64,000 bases of DNA from UBA10003 sp964365025 (lineage in GTDB: Bacteria; Patescibacteriota; Patescibacteriia; Magasanikbacterales; UBA10003), in assembly GCA_964365025.1 (NCBI GenBank), contig CAYIOJ010000002.1:1-64000 (forward strand), read 5' to 3'. This document shows positions 48,846 through 57,305 of this stretch, piece after piece. Every line of letters begins with the position of its first letter. The first letter of the stretch is position 1. Below the pieces are notes generated by a model. The model had not been told where the DNA came from and ran no database searches. It saw only the letters and a program-made list of their open reading frames with translations. The position numbers and the translations under genes are program-made.

Positions 48846-50057
48846 ATGATCTATCTTAGTAAGATACTTGGAGCAAAAATCAAAGATAGCGCCGACCAGA
48901 CCGTTGGTGTTTTGAAAGATGTGTTGGTAAAACCAACACCCGGCGAGTATTCGCCTTTGGAGGCCTTGTTGGTAAAATCAAAAAAGAAGCGTCAACATTT
49001 CTACATTCCATATCACTATGTGGAAAATTTGGCGGCCGATGAAATAACTTTGAAAACTTTGGAAGATAAAATTATTGATTACGCGGCCGAGGCCGGGGAC
49101 ATACTTCTCCTGCGCGATGTTTTGGACCAGCAGATTGTGGATACGGCCGGCGCGCGAGTGGTGCGGGTCAATGATTTACAGATTGGAGAGGTGGAGGGCG
49201 AGATGTGCGTGTTGGGAATTGACATCAGCACGCGAGGGCTTTTACGTCGTCTGGGCCTGACGAAAACAGGCCTTTTCAATTGGCTTCACGTGAATCTTAT
49301 TGATTGGCAACAAGCCCAGCCAATGCGCGGAACTTTAAAACTAGAAACTTTATCCAAAGATTTGGTAAAATTACATCCGGCGGATTTGGCCAATATCGTA
49401 GAAAAATTAAACATCAAGCAGGGTCGGGCCTTGGTGGAGGCCATGGACACGAAAACAGCGGCCAAAATTTTGGAAGAAATGAATCCGCGCGTGCAGAAAA
49501 TTTTGGTGCAGGCTTTAGGGCCGGCCAAAGCGGCAAAAATTTCCGAACGGATGTCCATTGACGAATTAGTGGATTTGATAAAGTTGTTGCCATATGACGA
49601 GGCTAAGGAAGTTTACTCAACCTTCCAAAGCGGCCGCAAGAGCAAGTTGGAAAAATTATTGACCTATAAAGACGATACGGCCGGCGGGTTAATGACTACG
49701 GAATTTATCGGCGCCCTGCCCAGCTGGACAGTACAGCAGGTAATTGATGAAATAAAACGCACATCAGAATCATTTCGGTCAATTTTATATATTTATGTTT
49801 CCGACGACAACGGAATTTATAAAGGCGTGGTTTCTCTGCGTCGTCTTTTGACATCTGAGCCGACGGATAAAATTGATAAAGTGATGAAAAAAGCCAAACG
49901 CCTGCCCTGCGCCAAAGTACATCAAAAAATCAAAGAAGTGGGAAAATTAATGACCAAATACGATTTGAATTCAGTGGCAGTGGTGGACCACCATCATCGT
50001 ATTCTGGGCGTGGTGACGGTTGATGATGTGATGCGTCACTTTTTCCCGCACGCGTAA
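48846..50057 (+). CDS. PRC-barrel, MgtE_N and CBS-domain protein
   Basis: A 403-residue cytosolic protein. PRC-barrel-like domains (residues about 1-75 and 83-155), an MgtE N-terminal domain (LHPADLANIVEKLN near 176, LLPYDEAKEVYSTF near 245), then paired CBS domains (GGLMTTEFIGALPSWTV near 280 to the end). In MgtE the N and CBS domains sense magnesium and gate the channel. Here the membrane domain is missing and an Nramp-family transporter follows 3 nt downstream. It likely senses divalent metal and controls that transporter; this is inference. Confidence 0.85.
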   Translation: MIYLSKILGAKIKDSADQTVGVLKDVLVKPTPGEYSPLEALLVKSKKKRQHFYIPYHYVENLAADEITLKTLEDKIIDYAAEAGDILLLRDVLDQQIVDTAGARVVRVNDLQIGEVEGEMCVLGIDISTRGLLRRLGLTKTGLFNWLHVNLIDWQQAQPMRGTLKLETLSKDLVKLHPADLANIVEKLNIKQGRALVEAMDTKTAAKILEEMNPRVQKILVQALGPAKAAKISERMSIDELVDLIKLLPYDEAKEVYSTFQSGRKSKLEKLLTYKDDTAGGLMTTEFIGALPSWTVQQVIDEIKRTSESFRSILYIYVSDDNGIYKGVVSLRRLLTSEPTDKIDKVMKKAKRLPCAKVHQKIKEVGKLMTKYDLNSVAVVDHHHRILGVVTVDDVMRHFFPHA

Positions 50058-50060
50058 ATT

Positions 50061-51302
50061 ATGGGCAAACTAAAACATTGGGGTTCAAGAATTTTATTGA
50101 TCTTAAGCGTGATCGGCCCGGGCCTTATTACCGCGAACGCCGACAATGATGCCGGTGGCATTAGTACCTATTCAATTGTCGGAGCTCATTATGGCTATTC
50201 TTTGCTGTGGGTGCTTTTTTTAATTACTTTCGCGCTGGGCATTACGCAGGAATTTGGCATGAGATTGGGCATTGTTACGGGAAAGGGCCTGGCCGCCTTG
50301 ATTCGGGAAAAGTTCGGCGTTAAACTCACGGTTTTTGCCATGCTGACCATGCTGGTGGCTAATCTGGGCACTATTACCGCTGAATTTTCCGGCGTAGCCG
50401 CAAGTTTAAGTTTGGTTGGCGTGAGCAAATATTTTTCCGTGCCTTTTTTCGCTTTTATCGTTTGGCTGGTTTTATACAAAGGTTCATTTAAAAAAGCGGA
50501 AAAGATATTTTTGCTTTTATCTTCTTTTTACATTGTATATTTTGTCGCCGGTTTTTTGGTCAAGCCGGATTTTGGCGCCGCCGCCGCGGCTTTGGTCACG
50601 CCGAGTTTTCGTTTTGACATAAAATATCTGATTGCTTTTATCGCTCTAATCGGCACCACCATTACTCCTTGGGGGCAATTTTTTATACAATCATACGTGG
50701 TGGATAAAGGTGTACACTTAAAAAATATTAATGTTTCTCGATTTGAAGCGTATTTCGGGGCAGTGATTACTAATTTGGTGAGTTTTTTTATCATCGTTAC
50801 CACGGCTAACACTTTATTTAAGTATGGATTATCTATCACTAACGCTGGCGACGCGGCTCTGGCCTTGCGGCCGCTGGCAGGGGAATTCGCGCAATTTTTG
50901 TTCGCTTTTGGACTGTTTAGCGCCTCTATGCTCGGTGCGTTCATACTGCCCGTGGCCACCGCTTATGCTGTCTGCGAGGCCTTTGGCTGGGAATCCGGTT
51001 TTAATTTGAATTGGGCCAGGGGCAAAATTTTTTATAGTCTAATTATTATCTCCATCGCCATTCCCGCCGCCATCGTGCTTTTGCCGCGGGTCAATTTGAT
51101 GTTTTTAATGCTGATGTCGCAGGCCGTGAACGGCATGCTTCTGCCCGTGATTTTGATTTATTTGATGCGTTTGATGAATGATCAAGAATTGTTGGGTAAG
51201 CATGTTAACGGCAGGATTGTCAACCTAGTGGCTGGTATCACCGTTGTCGGTTTAATTATAGCTTCAATAATTTTAATTGGAGCCTCATTTTTCCCCAGTT
51301 AA
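50061..51302 (+). CDS. Nramp-family divalent metal transporter
   Basis: A 413-residue membrane protein with about eleven hydrophobic segments and the Nramp fold. The TM1 metal motif reads ANADNDAGG in place of the canonical DPGN. The TM6 motif reads TTITPWGQFF in place of the MPH-type site, so the Met that favours transition metals is lacking. Such changes are known in Nramp-related magnesium transporters. With an MgtE-like sensor gene just upstream, magnesium is the likely substrate. Family assignment is firm; the ion is inferred. Confidence 0.85.
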   Translation: MGKLKHWGSRILLILSVIGPGLITANADNDAGGISTYSIVGAHYGYSLLWVLFLITFALGITQEFGMRLGIVTGKGLAALIREKFGVKLTVFAMLTMLVANLGTITAEFSGVAASLSLVGVSKYFSVPFFAFIVWLVLYKGSFKKAEKIFLLLSSFYIVYFVAGFLVKPDFGAAAAALVTPSFRFDIKYLIAFIALIGTTITPWGQFFIQSYVVDKGVHLKNINVSRFEAYFGAVITNLVSFFIIVTTANTLFKYGLSITNAGDAALALRPLAGEFAQFLFAFGLFSASMLGAFILPVATAYAVCEAFGWESGFNLNWARGKIFYSLIIISIAIPAAIVLLPRVNLMFLMLMSQAVNGMLLPVILIYLMRLMNDQELLGKHVNGRIVNLVAGITVVGLIIASIILIGASFFPS

Positions 51303-51316
51303 AGGCCTGAATTTTT

Positions 51317-51982
51317 ATGAAACACGGAATAAAGTTTCAAGCAATCCTGTTTGACATGGACGGCATTATTATTGACAGCGAAATTTATTGGGAAAAAATT
51401 GAACGGATTTATGCCAGACAAAAAGGCATCAGCTACACTTTGGCGTATCATCGCGATATTATGGCCTTGAGTCCGCCGGAATTGGCCGAGGTATTGCGGC
51501 GAAAATACGGTTTGAAAGAAATGGTTGAGCAAATTATAGTTGAGCGAGACAGGATCGCTTTGGAAATTTATGAAACCAAGGCCAAACTGCTGCCGGATTT
51601 TTTGGATTTGATTAAGAGATTGCGCGGGAGATACAAAATCGCGCTCGTCAGCTCCTCTCCATTTGAATGGATTAATCCGGTTTTGCGCCGATTCAGGTTG
51701 CGGCCGTATTTTGACGAGATAGTTTCCGCCGAAGAAATGCGCGATGGGCATGGCAAGCCGCATCCGGCGATTTATTTTTTCGCCGCGCGGCGTTTGAAAG
51801 TAAGGCCAAAAGAGTGCGTGGTGTTTGAGGATTCGGTTAATGGCATTAAAGCCGCCAAAGCCGCCGGAATGTTTTGCGTTGCCGTGCCTGGAAAATGGGT
51901 AAAAGATAGGCGCGGAGTTAGCAAGGCGGATTTAGTGGTTCGGCATTTGGGAGATAGGAGAATAGCTGAAATTTTGGTATAA
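51317..51982 (+). CDS. HAD-superfamily phosphatase (beta-phosphoglucomutase-like)
   Basis: A 221-residue enzyme. Motif I FDMDGIIIDSE at residues 12-22 holds the nucleophile Asp. A helical cap follows, motif II VSSSPFEW near 113, motif III Lys around GKPHP near 151, and motif IV VFEDSVNGIKAAKAAGM near 171. Subfamily I HAD, acting on small phosphorylated metabolites. Substrate unknown. The permease gene's promoter is in its 3' end (TATAAT 51978-51983). Confidence 0.9.
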   Translation: MKHGIKFQAILFDMDGIIIDSEIYWEKIERIYARQKGISYTLAYHRDIMALSPPELAEVLRRKYGLKEMVEQIIVERDRIALEIYETKAKLLPDFLDLIKRLRGRYKIALVSSSPFEWINPVLRRFRLRPYFDEIVSAEEMRDGHGKPHPAIYFFAARRLKVRPKECVVFEDSVNGIKAAKAAGMFCVAVPGKWVKDRRGVSKADLVVRHLGDRRIAEILV

Positions 51983-51992
51983 TAATAGATGT

Positions 51993-53132
51993 ATGCAAGA
52001 AAAATCTCTTTCTTTTTTTGAGGCCTTGGCAGTGCTGGTCGGCTCGGTGATTGGAGCCGGTGTTTTGGGTATTCCTTATGCTGTTGCTAAAGTCGGCTGG
52101 GGCATCGGCGTGATTTATCTCGCGGCTTTGGGTGTTTTGGTGATGGGCTTAAATTTACTTTTGGGCGAGATTGTTTTGCGCACCAAACACCATTTGCAGA
52201 TTCCGGGACTGGCTAATAAGTATCTTGGGACAAAAGGCAAATATTTTGTCACTTTTTCCGTGCTTTTCGGCTCGTACGGCGGTCTTTTGGCCTATGTGAT
52301 CGGCGAGGGACAGGTGCTGAAAGCGCTTTTTGGTGGCGATGCTTTTTGGTGGAGCTTGTTTTTTTGGGTGGCCGGCTCCTATGCGGTTTTTTACGGTTTG
52401 CGGTTGATTAAAAAATTGGATTTGATTTTGACTTTGATAATTTTTGCCGTGGTTTTGATAATTACCGTGTGGAGCGCGCCGGATATTCATTGGCCGAATT
52501 TAGGCAATCATGTCACTTGGGCTAATTTATTTCTGCCTTACGGCGTGATTTTATTCGCTTTGCAAGGCGCTTCGGCCATTCCGCAGGTGAAAGAAATTTT
52601 GCCGCATCAGCAGAAAAATTTGCGGTCGGTGATTACTTGGGGCGGACTCATTCCAATTTTTGTCTATTTTTTATTCATGACAGCTGTGGTTGGCGTTACC
52701 GGTACTGCCACAACCGAAGTGGCTACAGTCGGATTGGGGCAAAAACTCGGGCCGGCTTTGGTGATTTTTGGCAATTTGTTCGCTCTATTTGCCATGGGCA
52801 CTTGTTTTTTAAACAATGCAATCGCGGTAAAGAAACAATTTGAATGGGATTATAAACTGGATAAATTTAATGCTTGGGTTTTGACAATAATGGCGCCATT
52901 GCTTTTGTTTTTACTCGGCGCCAGAAATTTTATTGGCACTTTGGAAATCGTGGGCGCGCTGTTTGGCAGTTTTAACGCCATTATTATTATAATTATTTAT
53001 TGGCAGGCCAAACGAAAGGGCGATTTGCCCGTGCGTTGGTACAGTTTGCACCACGCCCTGCTTTTAAGCATTTTAATTATTTTAATTTTTGTCATTGGAG
53101 CGGTTTTAACTTTTTGGCAAATTGGGAGATAA
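51993..53132 (+). CDS. Aromatic-type amino-acid permease
   Basis: A 379-residue protein with about eleven membrane segments. It starts FEALAVLVGSVIGAGVLGIPYAVAKVG, the TM1 signature of the amino acid/auxin permease and aromatic amino-acid (Tyr/Trp) transporters, and contains GASAIPQVKEIL near 195. It should import amino acids, fitting an organism with few biosynthetic genes. ATG 51993 is 9 nt after a TATAAT box. Confidence 0.85.
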   Translation: MQEKSLSFFEALAVLVGSVIGAGVLGIPYAVAKVGWGIGVIYLAALGVLVMGLNLLLGEIVLRTKHHLQIPGLANKYLGTKGKYFVTFSVLFGSYGGLLAYVIGEGQVLKALFGGDAFWWSLFFWVAGSYAVFYGLRLIKKLDLILTLIIFAVVLIITVWSAPDIHWPNLGNHVTWANLFLPYGVILFALQGASAIPQVKEILPHQQKNLRSVITWGGLIPIFVYFLFMTAVVGVTGTATTEVATVGLGQKLGPALVIFGNLFALFAMGTCFLNNAIAVKKQFEWDYKLDKFNAWVLTIMAPLLLFLLGARNFIGTLEIVGALFGSFNAIIIIIIYWQAKRKGDLPVRWYSLHHALLLSILIILIFVIGAVLTFWQIGR

Positions 53133-53169
53133 GATGTAGTTATAGAAGGGGGAAAATAGATTAAAATAT

Positions 53170-53702
53170 ATGAACGATTACGAAGATTTCAAAGATAGAT
53201 TTAAATTACTGGCGAGCAAGAATCATCATTTAATAGTGAACACGCTTTCTAATATTTTTACGATGCGTTTGATAGGCAACAAAACACATGGCGACCTCGC
53301 TGAAATTGGTATGGCTGAATTCATCAATCAATTCATGTACGACTTCAAAAGTATCCATGTTGGAAAAGATCTTTTTAGGGCAAAAAAAACACGAAGAAGA
53401 TATCGTAATAATCAATGAAATAACCAATACAAAATTTCTTGTTAGTTTGAAGGCATATGGAGACGGCCCGCTTCAACTTTCAACGGATAGCAGACAAAAA
53501 TATTCCCATACCTTGAAAATCAAGGATTACAAATTAAAAATTCTAAACAAATAGCCAAAATTTTTAAAAAGGATGGATAGATTACTCGCATAATCATGCA
53601 CTGGTAAAATTATTTAGTCTCGCTTTAAATAGCTCTGAAAAAGGGCACAAATTGGCTAATGAAATTTTGCAAAAAGACATAGACAGATTAAAAAAGCTAT
53701 GA
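53170..53702 (+). pseudogene. Frameshifted restriction endonuclease-like gene
   Basis: Three consecutive frames together read like one protein. The first is 53170-53390 (YEDFKDRFKLLASKNHH...THGDLAEIGMAEFI). The second runs from about 53385 to 53554 (KHEEDIVIINE, FLVSLKAYGDGPLQLSTD). The third runs from about 53567 to 53702 (GWIDYSHNHALVKLFSLALN...). The first shift lies at a run of eight A (53382-53389). Position just before a DNA methyltransferase, with an ATGA overlap at 53699-53702, argues for the cognate restriction enzyme, now inactive. A K-rich strand (VSLKAYGDG) could be part of a PD-(D/E)XK core. Confidence 0.6.
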
Positions 53703-54925
53703 TAAATCAGCAGCTCAACATATTTGGAAATAAAATATTCACCGCCCCAAAGACGCAGGGTATAAAATACACAGTATCTAAATTGAAGATTCTGCCTCAT
53801 ATTGTCCAAATTTTGAGTGAGCTGGATGGCATAAATAATGTGCTCGACGGATTTAGCGGCACAACGCGCGTTTCACAAGCTTTCGCGCAATTGGGTTACA
53901 ACATGACCTCAAATGATATTTCTATTTGGTCAGAGGTGTTTGGAAATTGTTATTTGCTTTCCAAAAAACCGGATTCATTTTATCAAAAAATTATTAATTA
54001 TTTAAACTCTTTAAAAGGATATGATGGTTGGTATACAGAACATTACGGCGCTGAAATCGCTGAAAATAAAAGACCTTTTCAAGCGAAAAATACTCGCAAA
54101 TTAGACGCGATACGAGATGAAATTGAAAAACTCAATCTTGGTTGGGAGGATAAATGCGTAATTCTTGCCAGTCTTATTTATGCGTTGGATTCTGTTGATA
54201 GTACTCTGGGGCACTATGTGGCTTATTTATCAAAATGGTCGCAACGGTCACATAACGATTTATTTCTAAAATTGCCGAAAAGGTTTGAAATATTTGGTGA
54301 GCATAAAGTAATTCGTAATGATATTTTTGATACTGTATTAAAAAATAGTTTTGATTTAGCATATTTTGACCCGCCATACGGCTCAAACAACGAAAAAATG
54401 CCACCAAGCAGAGTGCGTTATGCATCTTATTATCATATTTGGACAACAATAATAAAACACGACAAACCGGAGATTTTTGGCAAAGCGAATCGACGCGTAG
54501 ACAGCAGAGACGGTGTGGCAGCTTCAGTATTTGAAGAATTTAGAAAAAATGATGATGGTTCGTTTATTGCCATGGAAGCGTTAAGAAGATTAATTCAAAC
54601 GACCGATTCTCGTTATATTTTATTGTCATACAGTTCTGGAGGCAGAGCCACAAAACAAGAGCTAAATGAAATAATTGACGAATCTGGAAGGCTGTTAAAA
54701 GCGATAGAGATCAACTATAAGAAAAATGTGATGGGAAATATGCGATGGACAAACGAATGGATAAATAGTGATGAAAAACATTGCGAATATTTATTTTTAA
54801 TGGAGAAAAATACTATTTCCACAAATCAGACACAAGCCAAAGCGACTTGGTTTTCCAGCGTTCACGCATTTAATTCCTCACCGCCGTCCGCCCAAAAAGA
54901 AAAAATAAAATTGGCCTCTCTTTAA
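53699..54925 (+). CDS. Adenine-specific DNA methyltransferase (D12 class)
   Basis: A 408-residue enzyme. The AdoMet-binding motif LDGFSGTTRVSQAFAQLGY is near 48-66 (DxFxGxG type) and the catalytic DPPYGSNN near 222, in the Dam/D12 order with a target-recognition insert between them. It should methylate N6 of adenine in a specific site. It remains intact although the adjacent nuclease is broken, so it is a solitary methylase now. The start overlaps the nuclease stop. Target sequence unknown. Confidence 0.88.
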   Translation: MINQQLNIFGNKIFTAPKTQGIKYTVSKLKILPHIVQILSELDGINNVLDGFSGTTRVSQAFAQLGYNMTSNDISIWSEVFGNCYLLSKKPDSFYQKIINYLNSLKGYDGWYTEHYGAEIAENKRPFQAKNTRKLDAIRDEIEKLNLGWEDKCVILASLIYALDSVDSTLGHYVAYLSKWSQRSHNDLFLKLPKRFEIFGEHKVIRNDIFDTVLKNSFDLAYFDPPYGSNNEKMPPSRVRYASYYHIWTTIIKHDKPEIFGKANRRVDSRDGVAASVFEEFRKNDDGSFIAMEALRRLIQTTDSRYILLSYSSGGRATKQELNEIIDESGRLLKAIEINYKKNVMGNMRWTNEWINSDEKHCEYLFLMEKNTISTNQTQAKATWFSSVHAFNSSPPSAQKEKIKLASL

Positions 54926-54976
54926 GAGTGTTCATCTTGGGCCGATAAAGGAAAATATAACTAACGAAGATAAATT

Positions 54977-55963
54977 ATGTCAAAAGTCTGCATTCTTGGC
55001 AGTGGGAGCATGGGCACGGCTCTCGCGCATTTGATAGGCGGCAACGGGCACAAGGTGGTAATTTGGAGTATTGATAAAGAAGCGGCCGAGCACATCAATA
55101 CTAATCATGAAAATAAAAAGTTTTTGCCCGGTGTTTCTTTGAATAAAAATGTTTCAGCAAGTTTAATTTTGCCGCTGGCACTGGCTGACGCTTCGGTTGT
55201 GATTGTGGCTTTGCCAACGCAAGTAGTGAATCAAGTAATGCCGGCTCTTCACAATCACACGGCTAAAGACGCTGTGATTTTGAGTGTGTCCAAGGGCATT
55301 GATGTGAAAAGCGGGCAGACGGTCTCGCAAATTATCAAATCAATTTTGCCGGAGGTGCGTCATAAAAACATTGCCGCATTGATGGGGCCGTTGTTTGCGT
55401 CGGAAATTTCCGCCAAGGTACCAAGCGTGGGGCTTTTGGCAATCAGCGACCTAAAAGTTTTTAAGTTTTTACAAAAGATTTTGGTTAATAAACATTTTTT
55501 TGTCAGATATTCCGATGATTTGATCGGCGCGGAATTGGCCGGCGCTTTGAAAAATATTTACGCCATACTTTTGGGAGTGTGCGATGGCATGGGCTATGGC
55601 TGGAATACCAAATCGGCCTTGATGACAGCGGTAGTGAAAGAAATGTCCGAGGTGGGGCAGTATCTGGGCGGGAAAAAAGAAACATTTTATGGTTTGGCCG
55701 GAATGGGGGATTTATTAACCACGGGATTTGGCGAAAAAAGCCGCAATCGTCGGTTTGGCGAGAAATTGTGTTCAGGCAAAACAGCGCAAGAAGTGATTAA
55801 AGAAATCGGTCATGTGGTAGAGGGCGCGGCTACGGTTAAGTCGGTGATGAAAGCGCTTATTTCTTTTAAAAAGCAGGCGCCATTACTATCAGCTGTGAAT
55901 GACATTGTGAGCAAACGCAAAAATCCTTGTACAATTTTACAAAAGCTGTTTAATGTGATATGA
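54977..55963 (+). CDS. gpsA: Glycerol-3-phosphate dehydrogenase [NAD(P)+]
   Basis: A 328-residue enzyme reducing dihydroxyacetone phosphate to glycerol-3-phosphate for lipid headgroups. N-terminal Rossmann loop ILGSGSMGTALA near 5-16, LSVSKGID near 98, LMGPLFASEI near 134, the catalytic Lys in GALKNIYAI near 186, and GLAGMGDLLTT near 236. Length matches the family. A YidC-like gene follows 13 nt downstream. Confidence 0.95.
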   Translation: MSKVCILGSGSMGTALAHLIGGNGHKVVIWSIDKEAAEHINTNHENKKFLPGVSLNKNVSASLILPLALADASVVIVALPTQVVNQVMPALHNHTAKDAVILSVSKGIDVKSGQTVSQIIKSILPEVRHKNIAALMGPLFASEISAKVPSVGLLAISDLKVFKFLQKILVNKHFFVRYSDDLIGAELAGALKNIYAILLGVCDGMGYGWNTKSALMTAVVKEMSEVGQYLGGKKETFYGLAGMGDLLTTGFGEKSRNRRFGEKLCSGKTAQEVIKEIGHVVEGAATVKSVMKALISFKKQAPLLSAVNDIVSKRKNPCTILQKLFNVI

Positions 55964-55976
55964 TTGAAGCGAATCT

Positions 55977-56681
55977 ATGCATTTTTTAGTTGAAATTTGG
56001 AACAATTTTTTATATATTCCGCTGTTGAACGCTTTGATTTGGTTTTATAATGACTGGGGCAAGGAAAATCTCGGCTACGCGGTTATTATTTTAACTGTTG
56101 CTTTGCGCATTGTGCTTTTGCCTTTGAGCATTGTTTCCGAACGCAATAAATTAAGATATAAAACACTGGACAAAAAAATAGTTGAAGCGGAAAAGGCGTA
56201 TAAAAAAGATCGCGTTTTGTTAAAAGAAAAAATTCGCGAGTTATTAAAACAATACAAAATCAGTCCTTGGGCCAAGACGGTAATTTTAGGGATTCAGGCC
56301 TTGGTGTTGGTGCTGTTGTATCAAGTTTTTATTCATGGCATCACCCGCACCAAATTGAATGTGTTGTATCCTTTTGTTGACCGGCCGGAAATCATTTATA
56401 CGAATTTTTATGGATTTGAACTTGGCCTGCGCAATTTATGGTGGGCGGTGGCAGTTGGAGCCGTGCTGTTCATTGAAATTTATCTTGACCAGCGTCGCCG
56501 CAAGTCGCAAGTGACCAAAAATGAGCAGGTCTACGCCATTTTGTTTCCCATTATGAGCGTTCTCGCGCTTTACGCCCTGCCCATGGTAAAATCGCTCTTT
56601 ATCTTGACAACTTTGGCTTTTTCATATATGCTATCTATATTTCGGGTGGTATTTTATCCCGAAGAAAAAGAAGAACATTAA
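55977..56681 (+). CDS. YidC/Oxa1-like membrane protein insertase
   Basis: A 234-residue membrane protein. Its start IPLLNALIWFYNDW and the LGYAVIILTVALRIVLLPLSI helix (near 35-55) match the first conserved helix of YidC/Oxa1. A charged cytosolic hairpin (about 60-100) and three or four further hydrophobic helices follow. The shape is that of the short Gram-positive-type insertase with no large periplasmic domain. The second half is divergent, so a YidC-related protein of another function is possible. Confidence 0.75.
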   Translation: MHFLVEIWNNFLYIPLLNALIWFYNDWGKENLGYAVIILTVALRIVLLPLSIVSERNKLRYKTLDKKIVEAEKAYKKDRVLLKEKIRELLKQYKISPWAKTVILGIQALVLVLLYQVFIHGITRTKLNVLYPFVDRPEIIYTNFYGFELGLRNLWWAVAVGAVLFIEIYLDQRRRKSQVTKNEQVYAILFPIMSVLALYALPMVKSLFILTTLAFSYMLSIFRVVFYPEEKEEH

Positions 56682-56693
56682 ACATAAATCTAT

Positions 56694-57266
56694 ATGGCAG
56701 AATCATTAGACAAGTTAATGTATTCATTCGTAGTTGAGGATGTTTTGAAAGGCGTGTTCATCTATGTTCCACCCGGCTATGTGGCTTGCGTTTATGATTT
56801 GGGTCGCGGCGTTTTGAAAAAGGTTTTGGCGCCGGGATTGCATTTGAAAATTCCATTTTGGCAAAAAGCTAAATTGTTTAACACCCAGACTTTGGAATAC
56901 ACCATCAGCGATGAATTTGATTTGGGCAATGAAAAAGCCATGGGCGATGTGCCTGTATCGGTGATTACCAAAGACAACCGTAAAATCACAGTGCAGGGCT
57001 CGGTTTTGCTTCGTTTGGATGTGCACCAAATTCCGGCTATCTGGCAGACCATTGGCGAGGATTTTGTCGCAAAAATCGTGCGGCCGACAATTCGCAGTCG
57101 CGTGCGCATGGTTTTGGCGCAATACGCCAATCAGGATATTATCGCGGACAAACGCGACAACATTGAGCAGGAACTCAAAAGCGAGCTGGAACGGATTTTT
57201 TACCCTCGCGGGATTTATGTGGAAAATGTGCTGTTGAGCGAAGTGGGCGGTGGAGGGAAGGAATAA
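56694..57266 (+). CDS. SPFH/band-7 domain protein (short)
   Basis: A 190-residue protein of the prohibitin/stomatin type: YVPPGYVACVYDLGRGVLKKVLAPGLHLKIPFWQ near 24-57, KDNRKITVQGSVLLRLD near 96, VRPTIRSRVRMVLAQY near 130 and a helical end. It has no clear transmembrane helix, and the long coiled-coil tail of full prohibitins is missing. It may scaffold membrane proteins, perhaps with the preceding YidC-like protein (12-nt gap). Ends at a strong terminator. Confidence 0.85.
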   Translation: MAESLDKLMYSFVVEDVLKGVFIYVPPGYVACVYDLGRGVLKKVLAPGLHLKIPFWQKAKLFNTQTLEYTISDEFDLGNEKAMGDVPVSVITKDNRKITVQGSVLLRLDVHQIPAIWQTIGEDFVAKIVRPTIRSRVRMVLAQYANQDIIADKRDNIEQELKSELERIFYPRGIYVENVLLSEVGGGGKE

Positions 57267-57276
57267 TAAAAAAAGT

Positions 57277-57305
57277 AAAACTCCTCTGATTTTCAGAGGA
57301 GTTTT
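57277..57305. terminator. Bidirectional terminator overlapping the tsaE stop
   Basis: A 13-bp perfect stem (57277-57289 with 57293-57305), 3-nt loop, with A- and T-runs on the two sides. The TGA of the convergent folD-tsaE gene (57295-57293) is in the stem. Confidence 0.88.
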
